64,000 bases of DNA. Origin: Massospora cicadina. Its lineage: Eukaryota > Entomophthoromycota > Entomophthoromycetes > Entomophthorales > Entomophthoraceae. The notes under the pieces are model-generated. The model was not told the DNA's origin. It made no database searches and saw only the letters and a program-made list of their open reading frames with translations. The stretch spans positions 41,670-105,669 of the forward strand of contig JAKSZP010009513.1 in the NCBI GenBank assembly GCA_022478985.1. The letters run 5' to 3'. Positions 1-11,099 of this stretch are shown in pieces; positions within the stretch are counted from its first letter, which is position 1, and each line of letters opens with the position of its first letter. The position numbers and the translations under genes were made by a program.

Positions 1-1263
1 GATCATCCTCTCCTTCCACATGTAGGTTCACCCAATTTACAGTTCCAGAGGTTTCCTCTTTTGATGAATGGGGTTTTTCTTTATTGCCTTTTATGGGACA
101 AGATTGCTAATAGTGACCAGGCTTGTGACATTTATGGTGTGTGAACTCCTTGCGCTGATACCTTGAAACTGGTTTAAAGCTCTTTTCTTTTGGCTTGTCA
201 CTCTTGTCCTGTATAACGTACACCACTTTTCTAACTCTGCATATTGGTTGAGTCATTACTTTGTTCTCATTTTATAAAGCTCCTTGCAAATTGAGTAATG
301 CTTCTTTGATGGAATTGAGAGATCCAGCCATTTTAACTGCAAGCGTCATGCACATCTTGAGGGCTGGATGTGCTTCCAAGGAACTGAGTAGGACAGTCTT
401 AATGGTAGGCAAGTCTAAGGTCCCTGTGGTCCATAGTTGTTGTGCTTGAAGGTAGTATTGGGTAGCATAATTTGCGACTGTTTCTGTCTTGGCCATCTTC
501 ATCAATATGAACTTCTGCTTTATATCCTCAATATTCTGTGCACTACCAAATTCTGATAACAAAATTTTCTTAACCTTGGTCCAGGTCAAACCAGGGTGTA
601 AACTAGCATGGAGTATCTTCTGCACTTTGCAGCTCATGCAGTCTTGGATGTGATGAGCCTTCTGCTTGTCACTAGCGCTATCCATGCTGCTCTCATACAT
701 TTATAAAACAGCTATTGTTCCCTCACCTGGAGTGAACATGGTTTTAAATAGGATTTAAAATTTGGATCTTCCTCTAAAGGAGCACTTCACTGATGTTGTG
801 GAGTTGTTACTCCCTGTGCAGCTAACACTGGCGTTTCCAAACATGAGGTGTCCAGCAAAGGGCTTAGAGCAGGCTGCAGTTTTACTTGAACTTGATTCTT
901 AATTTCCTCCAATTTTTGATCAATGTCATCATTGATAGTTTTATGGTGGTCTAAACATTCACCATACTCATTCAATGTTTGTAAGTTTATTCCATTTTCT
1001 GCTTCAAAATGTTGGACCCATTTCTCAAGTTCCTTTAGTTTGGTTTCACCTTTTCTAGTCACTGGTATGTGCCCTAACACCTGGGTATTAGCCACTCAAG
1101 CCCATCAAGCAGTGTCTGAAGTCTGAACTAGGTACAACCTCAACTCCACTACTTCTTTTTCCAATGCTTGCATCCTTGCCTTAATCATCTCTTTTTCAGT
1201 TAGGAATAGGCTTCCTGCTGCTTCTTCACCATGGTATAACTCCATGGTCTCAATACTAGGCAT
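1..1263 (-). pseudogene. Gag pseudogene of gypsy element X (runs off left edge)
   Basis: Reads leftwards from an ATG at 1261-1263, about 50 bases after a primer-binding site, so this is the Gag of a minus-strand Ty3/gypsy element. The N-terminal part is charged and probably coiled-coil (starts MPSIETMELYHGEEAAG, with later KELEKW and KLEEIKNQVQ). The capsid-like part lies at 272-700 and includes QLWTTGTLDLP. A zinc-knuckle remnant near 120-140 reads KCHKPGHY-stop-QSCP, with the first Cys lost. Two in-frame TGA stops (complement of 1096-1098 and 1105-1107) sit where Arg CGA would be expected, and there is a frame break near 700-790. The capsid part is clearly homologous to the fragment at 43238-43760. 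The Gag identity rests on position and zinc knuckle; the rest of the element is outside the window. Confidence 0.75.
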
Positions 1264-1311
1264 TTTTTTTTTCCTAAACTCTCTCTTCTCAACAACTGTG
1301 TGGTTGGCGTC

Positions 1312-1330
1312 ACCCCTGTAGTGAGCACCA
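1312..1330 (-). other. Primer-binding site of element X
   Basis: The complement reads TGGTGCTCACTACAGGGGT. The same site occurs in elements A (8798), B (20869), C (42070) and, as a 16-nt core, at 33477. The core equals the complement of a tRNA 3' end: CCA, one discriminator base, seven acceptor bases and five T-stem bases. It marks the boundary between LTR and internal region. Confidence 0.8.
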
Positions 1331-2090
1331 GTTTCACCGCCCTGGGTTCTGCTTGCTTAACTCAGGGATTTTGAACTTGGGGCGTCAAAAGGGGTAATCT
1401 GTTGCACAGATCTGACACTAATCAGCTAGGCTTAAACTTTCTGAGAGAGCTGTAAACTTTACACTTGCACATCAACTGTGCATCTTCTTTACAAATAATC
1501 CTGTGTACGTTGGAATCTTCTCTTGACCCAATGGAGTTTATTCAACCTCTTTCCTTGCAAGCCTAGCCTTACAAGGAGTTCTTCTCAAAACGAGTGTGTT
1601 TTTTAAAACAGGTTAATCCCAGACTGGTTAATGGTGATTACTTCAGATAAAGGACAAAACTTAAGATTCTGTGAAATAGACTGTTTATTTAAGATAAAAC
1701 TTAGTATTTTTATACTGAATACCAAAGAATCAAAATGTAAAATAAATTGAGTGGATAATTAAATAGTGGATTGAGAAGATATTGTATCTTCTTCAGAAAC
1801 CTCAGAACAGTCTTTTTCCATTGATTTCTCTCTTAGCATTCATTTTCTCAAGGGCCTGAATTTGTGCACTGCAGTGGTGTGTGGAGCCTTTCATATCAAG
1901 ATCATTGGTTCTGTGGCTTCTGTGCACTTTGGTGGAATCTAAATCTTCATTACCATTGGTGGAATTAATTTTCTGGTTGCTTGATAGCACCGTTTTTCTT
2001 TTGTTTTGATTGTTTTCCTTTTCAGTGCACCATTCAGTACCTAAATCATTATTCTCTTCTTGATGTTACTCAAACAAATATTGCCATTTT
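1331..2090 (-). repeat. Presumed 5' LTR of element X (right boundary uncertain)
   Basis: This stretch lies outward of the X primer-binding site, where a 5' LTR must be. It has no plausible coding frame. The right limit cannot be seen directly: it is set where similarity to the element-C LTR family begins (about 2090). The terminal CA next to the primer site is not conserved, so the LTR is old or the boundary is shifted by a few bases. No second copy is present in the window for comparison. Confidence 0.4.
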
Positions 2091-3208
2091 GGAGCTAAAC
2101 ACATCCTGGTTTAATAATTCTTGTGCTTCAATTGGTATTTTCTTGATTCTTTCAGAGGTTGAGAATTTACCAATTTTGCGGTGTGCCAAATCTGCAACAA
2201 TGATGATTATTATCTGTAGTTGAATAATATTCTTAGATCTTGGCCCAACACTTGGCCAGTATTTCCACTTGAAATACTTGAGATGTCTCAAATTAGGGAT
2301 CCGTTCCCTCATACTGTACAACCTGATCTTTGAGATTTTCTGATAACAGTTTCTCTGATTTGACATACAGTCGGCAGCAATCCCCTATTGTTTCCACTTT
2401 TTCTCTAGATCCCCGCTCAGATCTTTACTCTTTTCTTTAAGTTTCTCTCAATTATTGCACACAGCAATAATATAACTGAGAAGAATAGAAAAATTGAAAG
2501 CCGATAAAGTTTATTAAAACTATATACTGGATGAAAACTATAAAATGTATCACTGTAGTACTATATAACTGTTTTTTATTATAAGTAAATTTTAGGAAAT
2601 TTATACTGGAATTTGGTCATCTAACCCTCAGTTAACACCTCTTCAAGAAATGGCAGCTGTTGCCATTGAATCACCCTTCCTCATCTTATCAGTGATAGTC
2701 TTCCCCATCCTGGCTAGAATTACATCATTGGACATCCTCAAGTCTTAAATGGAAAGAGTCAGAAAACGTGTTCCTATCGTTTTTCTCTCAATCCAAGTGA
2801 ACCAGCCATTTTTGGCTAGCAATCTGCTTAGGTCATGGGACTTGTTACCCATTAAGGCAGGTCACAAACCAACTGATCGATTTGCTAATTGCAGGTGGCA
2901 ATACTCACCTCACAACTTACTACTTACATAAATCAGTTTATATAACCTGAATGATCCCAATTGGTACAACTGATAGTTAATCACTATCAGATGCCCCTAT
3001 TTTGTTAGTAAATCCACCCGATGAGATCTTAAGCATTTGTCTGGATCAATCCCTGATGGATACAACCAGGCAAATATTCTAAAATCCCCCAAACATAGTT
3101 ACTCTAAAATCAGGGTCCACCAATTTTCAATCCACCTCACATTAGAGAATTATCCTCTAGCAATTACTGGTAATCAAGCGGGCTGGGAATATGGGCAAAA
3201 AATTAACA
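2090..3208 (-). repeat. Lone LTR 'E' of the element-C family
   Basis: It is similar along its length to the two LTRs of element C (33620-34785 and 42074-43237) in the same orientation. Shared landmarks include the block around 2405 (ctagatccccgctcagatc), the tract around 2460 (ttgcacacagcaataatat), the CCCTCAGTTAACACCTCTT block near 2624, and the end gctgggaatatgggcaaaa near 3182-3200. It finishes with CA at 3207-3208. No primer site or polypurine tract adjoins it, so it is probably a solo LTR. The left end is approximate; the right end abuts the coding tail of H2. Confidence 0.65.
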
Positions 3209-3212
3209 CTGC

Positions 3213-3467
3213 AAATCTCAGCAATTTGTCTAATACCTCATTGCTTGGAAAGGCTATCCAGCTTATGAGAACAGTTGGGTAAGAGCCTAAGTTTGCACAA
3301 ACTGCTTGGAGCTGGTCAGAGCTTTCAATGTCACCCACCCAGAAGCTCCCCATCCTCCCTCAAAAATTGATACTTTAATGGCGATCAAGTTGCCAAAGGC
3401 CCACAAAAATGTGGCCCTCATTCAGTTTCCTGATGGTGGTGCCCCCTTTGGCAAAAGAGAAGGGTAA
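3213..3467 (+). pseudogene. Pol C-terminus with chromodomain, element H2
   Basis: One frame from about 3234 reads YLIAWKGYPAYENSWVRA, then one internal stop, then LELVRAFNVTHPEAPHP. This is the tail of a chromodomain, the histone-mark-reading module at the C-terminus of chromovirus integrases. The frame runs to a TAA at 3465-3467, directly before the 3' LTR at 3468, with a polypurine tract (aaaagagaagggtaa) overlapping the last codons. The same layout occurs at the end of Pol in element H (about 31240-31542). The upstream part is missing: lone LTR E abuts it at 3208. Chromodomain identity is secure from the WKGY and ENSW motifs. Confidence 0.8.
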
Positions 3468-4878
3468 TGTAAGTCTGGGGGATCATCCCCTCTGCTTGGA
3501 CTGAATGGCATTCCCATTCCTCACAAAAAGGGTCTGAGAAGAGCAGCTGTCCCCCTCATCTCACAGGGCAACTTTGCCTATGTGGTAAATGAATGATGGG
3601 TAACAGCTCTCCCTTTAAAGACCCCACCACCTGTCTCCACAAATCCCTCTACTGAATTAGTACAGCAAATTGAGGAAATCTGTGCTAAAATAATTTAAAG
3701 CTGCCACTTCTTTGGATCTACAGGTTCTTATAAAGCCAATGACAACAAGCCCTCTAAATCAAGGTCCATAAACCTTAAACCCTTGGCAACAAAGCCTTCA
3801 GGACATGCACATTTATTAAATGGGGAATCAAGTGTCAAATCCTCAGCATTACTTGCCAATGGCATTGGGTCATTGGGAAATGTTAATTTAAAACCTGCTT
3901 TAAGAACATTAGGGACAAAGACCAACAGGTGTGTACCTCCTAAGAAAAATGTGTCCTGTAAAAATTCTTATAGAAATTTGCCAATGGCATTGGATCATTG
4001 AGAAATGTTGTTGCCAATTTGGAACTCACCTTAAACATTTAGGGACAAAGCCTAACAGGTGTACTTCTTAAGATAGATTGAAATTATTGAATCTTTGGCA
4101 GAACTTGCTGATGGCGTTGGGTTATTGTCAGATGTCACTGGTAGCCCAAAACCCTCCTCTCAAAGATTAGAAATTATTGCTCAATACATCTTGCTTAGCT
4201 AAATGTATGTCAAAGTGCCTGGGTGCAAACAGGTTGGGTATTTCAACCTGTTTTCAATCTCTTAAGACTGCCCCTATGTGGGGTAGCCTTAAAAAATTCA
4301 CGTTGCTGTCAGGCAAGATGCTATTGCATCAACTGTTGAAAACATGGTGAAATCTCTTTGGGCATCTTAGGTCAAACTGATAGCAACTTGGCCCACTGCT
4401 TAATCTTTCAAAGTCAGTTGAAAATTGAATTTGGTTTTCCATCTTACATAAAGTTCACTGGGTTAGGTCAAATCTTAAAAAATTATGATCTCAAGTCTTT
4501 CTAGGATTTTCCCCAAAACAATCATCTATTTAAGCTATCATAACACTGAAAAAATTAAGGTTGATTTTCTACTTTTAAAATTAAATAATTCTCATTTCCT
4601 AATTGATCATTTTTTCATTATGACAAAATTCAAACCAGCTAACCCAATCCTATCCTTCCTATCTCCCAAACCTGTGGGCCCTAGGGCTGTGATAGCCTGG
4701 TTTGTTGCCAGATTCTTTTTCACATTTATAATCTATTGGTGCTTACTGGCAAAATCTCTTCCAGCTCAAATTCAAAGCATTCAAGCAGCAGTGCCTCTGG
4801 CATTTGGTTTTAGCATTTGAGTGTTTTGGCATCCATAATGGCAGGTCAGTCTAAACTTATCTTACTAAAACCATGACA
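3468..4878 (+). repeat. 3' LTR of chromovirus H2
   Basis: It starts TGTAAGTCTGGGGG, as do the LTRs of element H at 25867 and 31540, and ends CATGACA, as they do. At 1411 bp it is about 140 bp longer than the H LTRs; the middle is poorly conserved and holds direct repeats of a block like 'gccaatggcattgg(g/a)tcattg' near 3857 and 3977. A 111-codon open frame at 4485-4820 lies inside the LTR and resembles no protein I know. The 5' half of this element is not in the window, so no target duplication can be checked. Confidence 0.75.
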
Positions 4879-5952
4879 GCCTGAGGTAGTTGGGGCCAAA
4901 CAGAGATGACCTTAGCTCATCAACGCACATGCATCCTGCTGCAAATCTGAGTTCTTAATATTAAATTTTGCATCTTTGGGGTAATCCCTGGGGAAATTTG
5001 AAATAGGAATGCCCTCACAAAGTGGCTACATCACTGTACTGAGGGCTTGGCAGAGAAGGGAGTTGATCAGGCTAGAGATGCTTCAACATACTTTTGATGA
5101 ATATTTTTAGACTGGAATCCGTTTTATAAAGATTGGAAATGGTAGTGTGAGTCAAGATGTGGGGATTATGTGATATTTTTCACAGTCAAAATTAAGTTTG
5201 ATGCTATAAGGTCATTTTTTTTCATCAATCCATTTTAGAGCATCAAAGGGTATAATTCAGCTAGCGCTGGGCTAGCAACAGGAGTTAATTGGGTAGTAGG
5301 AGCTGATTGGCCATATGCAATTAATTAAGGTAATTCTACCAGCGCCTTAGCTGCAATTTGCTAAGTAACCCTGGTGGTCAAGCTCTGGTTGGGTGGAGCA
5401 GTGATGGCATTGCCCTCAGCAGATGAGGGTTGAGGAGAGAGAGTTGATCCTTAATCAGAAAGTTACTAAGGCAGTATAGAGCTGACATCATAGTGAGGAG
5501 CAAGCAAAAGCAGCTTCAGCAGAAAATTCTGGGCACTTTCACTTTAAATGGTCAAGATTAAAGCACAAGAGACAGATGATGAAGCCATTCTCAACTTGTT
5601 TCCAGAAGGGATGATCAGGGATGGGTCTGATTATGGCTTGGGGGTATCAAGATGTGGGTGTCAGTATGGTAGGGGTAATCATTTCAAATGAACGAGGCCC
5701 AGTGAGATGGTGCCACTATTGAGCACCACAAATTGCAACATAGTTTTAGCGTTGTAGGCAGCTAAGCCTGTGAGTTTGTGGTAAGGCATTTGGGGATAGC
5801 GTGTGGGCAAACTGGTAAGCATGACCACTAGTTTGGTATTATTTGTCAATCAAGTTCAGATGGTTGGAATAGATATGTTTTTATAGATTAAAGGAAGCAG
5901 TGCTGTCATCATGGCATAGGCTTCACAAGTTAAGCCAAAGTTAGAGTACCTT
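4879..5952. other. Unassigned, non-coding
   Basis: About 1.07 kb between the H2 LTR and lone LTR F. No open frame of useful length, no similarity to the other elements in the window that I can see, no RNA gene. It could be an old internal region of an element too decayed to read, or unique sequence. Confidence 0.3.
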
Positions 5953-7081
5953 TGTTGGTATTTTTGCCCATATTCTCAGCTGACTAGATCAACAGGGGTT
6001 GCTAAGGGATAATTTCCTTTAGTGAAGTAAATTAGATATCAGTTGACCCTGATTTTGGGGTAACAATGTTCAGGGGATTTTAGGTAATTTGCCTGGGTTA
6101 GATCTATTGGGAATCAATCCAGGTGAATGCTTAAGATCTCATCGGGCAGAGTTGCCAACAAAATAGGGTATCTGATAGTTGATTGATGATTAGCTATCAG
6201 GTATACCAATTTGGTTTGGTCAGGTTTCATCACCAACTAATTGGAAATTTAAGAATCAAGTTGCAAGGTGAGTGATAGCACCTGCAACTAGCAAATTGAT
6301 CAGTTGGTTTGTGACCTGCCTTAATGGGTAACAAGTTCCATTACCTAAGCAAGTAGCTTGCCAAATATGGTTGTTTTGCTGGGATTTAGAGAAAAACGTT
6401 AGGGACAATTTTCTGACTCTTTTTTTTAGGTCTCAAGGATGAATAATGAAAGAATCCTAGCCAGGATGGAAGACCATCACTGATGAGACAACAATGGGTA
6501 ATTCTATGGCATTGGCTGCCATTACATCAAAGAGATGGCAATCAAGGAAAAGATGACTAAATCCCCACTATAAATTCCTATAAGAATTCACTTAATGTAA
6601 ACACACACTTTATCAGTAATCAGTATAATACAAGATATACTTTATCAGAATCCATTTTGAGTTCTATTCTTCTTCAAGAAAATTATTGCTGTGTTTTTTA
6701 ATTATGAGACTCTTTTGAAAAAAGAGTAAGGATCTGAGCATGGATCCAGAGGAGAGAAACTGAGCTGAATTGGGGACTGCTGCCAACTGTTATCACCAGA
6801 AAGAAGCCATAAATGAGGATCTAAGCATGGATCAAGTTAGGTGGTATAAGGGAACAAATCCCTAATGAGGATATCTCAAGTATTTTGAGGGAAAAACTGG
6901 TCAAGCGTTGGACCCAATACTAATGTTTTATCTAATTGTGGATAATAGTCTTTACACTATTATCATTTGACTTTATAATACTATCAGACAACGTGGAGAT
7001 TTGCACAACACCAAACCTGTGCAGTTAATTAATTCAGGGGTTATCAGCCATAAATAATCAAGGAACCCATAAATTTTAGCA
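5953..7081 (+). repeat. Lone LTR 'F' of the element-C family
   Basis: Starts TGTTGGTATTTTTGCCCATATTC and ends TTTTAGCA, matching the element-oriented termini of the C LTR (TGTTGGGATTTTTGCCCATATTCC ... TTTTTACA). Internal blocks match in the opposite orientation to LTR E, for example the cctgatagttg/gctatcaggtat region near 6170-6205 and ggataatagtc near 6943. There is no polypurine tract before it and no primer site after it, so it is probably a solo LTR. Flanks are accTT and acTCt: no convincing target duplication. Confidence 0.7.
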
Positions 7082-7514
7082 ACTCTAAAGGGTGAAAATC
7101 TATAAAACTGGCAGACTAGTAAAATGCTGTAGCCATATCAATGGTGGCCACACTTGAATAGGGAAAAGGCCTATACTTGACCCAAAGACCAAAATTCAGT
7201 TTTTCTGAGAGAGCATCAGGGGGCTTTGAAGCACTGCATAAGAGCGTTTGAGGTGATAGGCTAAGTTCTGAGGTGGGATGTAGTGACTGGAAGTGTTTAG
7301 GGATAGCTGGGCCAGCTCAGGCACATGTAAATGACAGCAAATAACTTACAGGAGGTGGTATACCACCGCCCAACATGAGGACAGCAGCCATCAATAATGA
7401 CAACAGTTTGGAGCAGCTTGGGTGAAAAGACTGATTGAGCATGAATTTTATAAAAAAATTTTGAGTTCATTTAAATAAGTGAATGTTTTGAAAGAGAGAT
7501 GGTAATATCATTGA
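7082..7514. other. Unassigned flank of element B
   Basis: Nothing recognisable. It ends with CTTAC at 7515-7519, one copy of the duplication made by element B, so it is older than B. The other half of the original locus continues at 21788. Confidence 0.5.
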
Positions 7515-7519
7515 CTTAC
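7515..7519. repeat. Target-site duplication of element B (left copy)
   Basis: CTTAC, identical to 21783-21787 on the far side of element B. The exact match at the two ends of a 14.3-kb composite shows that the two LTRs belong to one insertion and that A and the MITE came later. Confidence 0.85.
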
Positions 7520-8307
7520 TGTAAACTTCTTGAGCTTCTCACTTAAGCTCTCAAGTTTACTACACAGTTTCTGATATGCATTAAACCTAATTATTGATAA
7601 ATTAACTGAATTATTTGACAATAGTATGGAGCCATTGTCCTAGTTGAAATTTCCAGGACCAGCTAAATTAGTTGTCCTCACTGCTAAACTGGTGCTAACG
7701 CTCTGCCTTCTGTCCTTAAAAGTCATTTGATAACTTTTAACAAGATCAAATCATTCTACCCTTTAACTCTTCTCACAAAGATAAGAACTTCAGAAGCAAT
7801 TTTAAACTAAGGTTTTTCAATCCTTCAACTCTTATCCCAAGAGTAAAACTATAATAAATGTATAACTGTTAAGATATTCAATTCTACACTTTATGCTTTA
7901 TTTTTACTACAAAAGGGGATTTATAGAGAGCCTGTAGCCAACTATAACTTGAGTACCTCTTTGGGGAGACAGCCACCATTGCTAATGGATTACCCTCCTA
8001 AGTCGCAACCTATAAGGAGTTCTCCTCCTACGTTGGGTTTCATTATTAACTAAGATTGAGACATCAGCTGATTAATCTAATTGGGTTAACCAGCGAGTTG
8101 CTACCATTTACATTGTTAAATATTTGAGGTGGGTCAACCTTGAGACACAATACTGCATTGAGAAAATTCTATCCAGTACAGGTTTTGAACTCAAACCTGC
8201 ACTAGGTGGAAGCAGTTTTACCTTCCCAACTAACCACTCTTTACCATGTGCATTGTTGACACTTCAAAGACTAATAAAATTACCGAGTCAATCAGAATAA
8301 AACCTAA
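7520..8307 (-). repeat. 3' LTR of element B, outer part
   Basis: Starts TGTAAACTTCTTGAGCTTCTC, matching the right LTR at 20872. Shared blocks include the 'gatatgcattaaacc' tract (7572), 'caatagtatggag' (7619) and the 'tctgccttctgtc' tract (7697). The LTR breaks off at 8307, where element A begins, and resumes at 14321. Confidence 0.85.
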
Positions 8308-8795
8308 TGAGATTCTAATATAAATGGACAGTAAGCTATAATTCTGGCAGATTGTAATTTAGATCTGAAGTAAGCTTCAAGATTGAGCAATAGATTATGT
8401 TGATGCAAAGTGACTCAATTAAAGTAATTATAGTTTAGCAAATTTTAAGAAATTTTGCTAAAGTCATGATGATAGAATGAAATCCTAAATTAATAGCTAA
8501 TAGGGAATTACTAAGAGGAATGTGGGGAATCCACTGAGAAATACCGAAGATTAAGAGTTGAATGTGAGAGTGAGAGGGGAGATTTTTCATAGAAAGGGTA
8601 GTAGAGAAGAGCAATGGAGCAGCTGCTAAGTTTATTATTAAATAAAGTTGTATTGGCAGAGCAATAGCTCTTTATAAATTCTAAATTATTATTAATTATC
8701 AAGTGCCAGCAATTTTATTGCTTTTCCATTGCTCAGTGGGCTTTACCCTGCAAAACTTGTTTGGCAGAATCAAGCAAATCTGCTAAAAGTTAGGA
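8308..8795 (+). repeat. 5' LTR of element A
   Basis: 488 bp, pairs with 13832-14320. Matching blocks: gacagtaagctata (8326), gcaatagattatgtt (8388), gatgatagaatga (8467), aatggagcagctgctaagtttattatt (8612). It starts TG; the terminal CA is mutated (ttagga). The two LTRs are well diverged, so A is old. Confidence 0.85.
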
Positions 8796-8797
8796 AA

Positions 8798-8816
8798 TGG
8801 TGCTCACTACAGGGGT
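8798..8816 (+). other. Primer-binding site of element A
   Basis: TGGTGCTCACTACAGGGGT, two bases after the 5' LTR. Identical to the site in X and C. Confidence 0.85.
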
Positions 8817-8859
8817 CATTGATCAACTTTTTTAATAAAAATTAATTTTTGCCAACGCC

Positions 8860-10130
8860 ATGGTGCAATCAGCTCATTCTGATGAGGTTTTACCTCAATT
8901 TATTGATTTATCACAATATGCAGAAGTGAAGCTTGCCTTAGATATATTACTCCAGGCTCAAAAAATGCTTTTCTGAGAAAATAAAAGTATAACTGAGCAG
9001 CTCTCCAAGGCCTTTCATCAACTGCACCTGATGGGGGGCCAAACCAACCAACTTGTCAACCTCTTGAGTTACATTACGGAGTGGCTATATTGTGCAGAGC
9101 GTAAATGGAATAGTTGCGCCGAGAAGAAAGAGATTTGCATTGACCAGCTGCCCCCATTTAACTGCAATGAAGGTATACCCAGATTCTTTAAGCAGTTTGA
9201 ATTTGCAGTGGAGGGGGCTTTTGATTGGTGGAAAGCCAAACTGTTGTTATCCACTTTGGACGTTGTAAGTGCTGACTAGGTCACATGTTACCTTGCAGAT
9301 AGTACTGTAACCTATCTAGAGGTGAAGGAGACCATGATCAATTGTTTGGGGTAAGGTGAAAATGGCTTAGCGCAAGGCAAAGGTTTTGACAATATCTTTT
9401 AAAAAGGAGCCCTTGTGGAGTTTGCAGAGCAATTCATGGCTGAAGCTCATGTGTTGATGGGAGCAAATAACTTACCTAATAAGGAAGTGGGCATAGCGAT
9501 GATGGTGGCTGTTAAGCCATATTGAACTGTATAATGCTATGTCCTACATTTTTCAGAAGGATGCAGAACTATTTAAAATCATTAGTTATTTGCGCTGTCT
9601 ATCTATCACTTTTAGTGCTACAAATGTGGACTGTAAAGCCTCTGCAACTGCTATTAGATCTCCACTGACATGGGATAACAATGATTTAGTTATAAACTGT
9701 TGGGTTCTTACTTGTCTACTTAATGCTTTGGTAAGTCCTTTCCACCTCATTATACTCAACCAGTTCATCCTCAGCCACATTACAATCCAGCAATTAATTT
9801 TAGACCTGAGTCTATGAAGGGAATGCAGAGACAAATGCTGTTTACTAATGCTTGTTTCTCATGCGGCCAATGAGGCCATTATATGACTAGCTGTCCAGGA
9901 AAACTGGATGTCCATGTGGTACCAGTTGCTCCAAACAAACAGGGAAAGAGTAAGTGGAGTAGAGATGGGACGCTCTACTTTCATTAACTTAAACCTAATT
10001 GTTCCTGATAATTTCCACAAGTTGCTTAAAGTTAATTCTGGTACTCAATCTGATAATTTATTGTATCAACAGATCCTTTACAATATATTGCCCTCAAGCT
10101 GAGGGAGAGACCCCACTAATGCAGACATGA
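8860..10130 (+). pseudogene. Gag pseudogene of element A
   Basis: ATG at 8860 opens MVQSAHSDEVLPQFIDLSQ. The coding frame continues through LAKxFHQL-like and LERKW-like charged stretches (9031-9279 is open) and a capsid-like part with LVEFAEQFMAEAHVL (about 9415). A CCHC zinc knuckle is clear at 9853-9894 (CFSCGQ-stop-GHYMTSC), spaced CX2CX4HX4C, with a TGA at 9871-9873 where CGA (Arg) is expected. Stops at 8976, 9278 and others and at least one frameshift near 9530 make it non-functional. The role in the family is to form the virus-like particle and bind element RNA. Confidence 0.8.
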
Positions 10131-10383
10131 AGTTCTACTGAAAAAGTGCAAAAGCCATACATCTAAAAATTCTTGAGCAAAATAGTATATTTGAAGGCAA
10201 ACCTTCAACTCATGTTGCAGCTTTAGAGGGGGTGAAAGTGGTGATTTCAGTAGAGAAAATTGCCCAGGAGTATCTGCATATAAGCACCAGTATTCTCACT
10301 TTTCTGAATAACCAAAAGCCCTTGTATTATGAAATAAGTACTAATGGTTCTTCTTATTCAGAGTATACATACAGTGACATTTT

Positions 10384-10740
10384 TTATAAAATACCAAAAT
10401 TAGGGTGATTATTGATACTGGCATTCCCATCAATATAATTTCCATTAAGCTCATAGCTAAGCTTCCGCTGAAGCCTGATGCTAGATACAGAGCAGTGTAT
10501 GGGACCATGAGGCACAGAGTACTGTGTCAGAGGGCGCTTACAGTGTGCTACCTTTGAGGTTTGGGTCAGTGAGGGCATCTGCTTCAGCTGTGGGTTTACA
10601 TAATAACAATTATGACATGCTGATCAGAGCCACATTCATGTTGCAATTTGGGGCCATGGTCAATATGGCGGAAGAAATTATTAGCACACTAGGCTAACAG
10701 ATTCCCATTTACTTTACCTCTAGCAGAATCCTAAAGGACT
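10384..10740 (+). pseudogene. Retropepsin domain of element A
   Basis: The frame around 10405 reads IRVIIDTGIPINIIS with the aspartic-protease triad DTG at 10414-10422, the catalytic signature of retropepsins, which act as dimers to cut Gag-Pol. It corresponds to the DSGAPINIVS site of element C and the mutated SSGAPIYIVS site of B. A TGA follows within about 50 codons and the tail (about 10560-10700) is out of frame. Confidence 0.75.
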
Positions 10741-11099
10741 TTATCTGCTCCAGCAAAAATAATCTTGCGTACAGTGATGTGGTGATTCCTGTTTAATATC
10801 AGCAGATGAAGTGAAAGATCTAAGCGCTTCTTAATCAGATATACAAGTACAATGATATTCTGCTGCAAGCTGTGAGTGCTCTAAGCATACCTTCTAGGAA
10901 TCAGGTCATAATAGGGTTGGAGCTTAATATAGATATCCTGGAAAGTCTATACAGTGAGATTATGGTACTCTATCCGCAATTGCTTAAACTCCATGTAGCT
11001 CCTGGGCTTCTGTTACCAGGGCAAGGGGAAGGAAGGTTTTGATAGCCAATCTGCAGAAGGAATCTATTAAGGTGTAAAGGCATCAAGTGGTGGCTTATC

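Noticed and set aside
4485..4820. 111-codon frame in the H2 LTR as a gene.
   Set aside because: It lies wholly within an LTR and is not preserved in the LTRs of element H.
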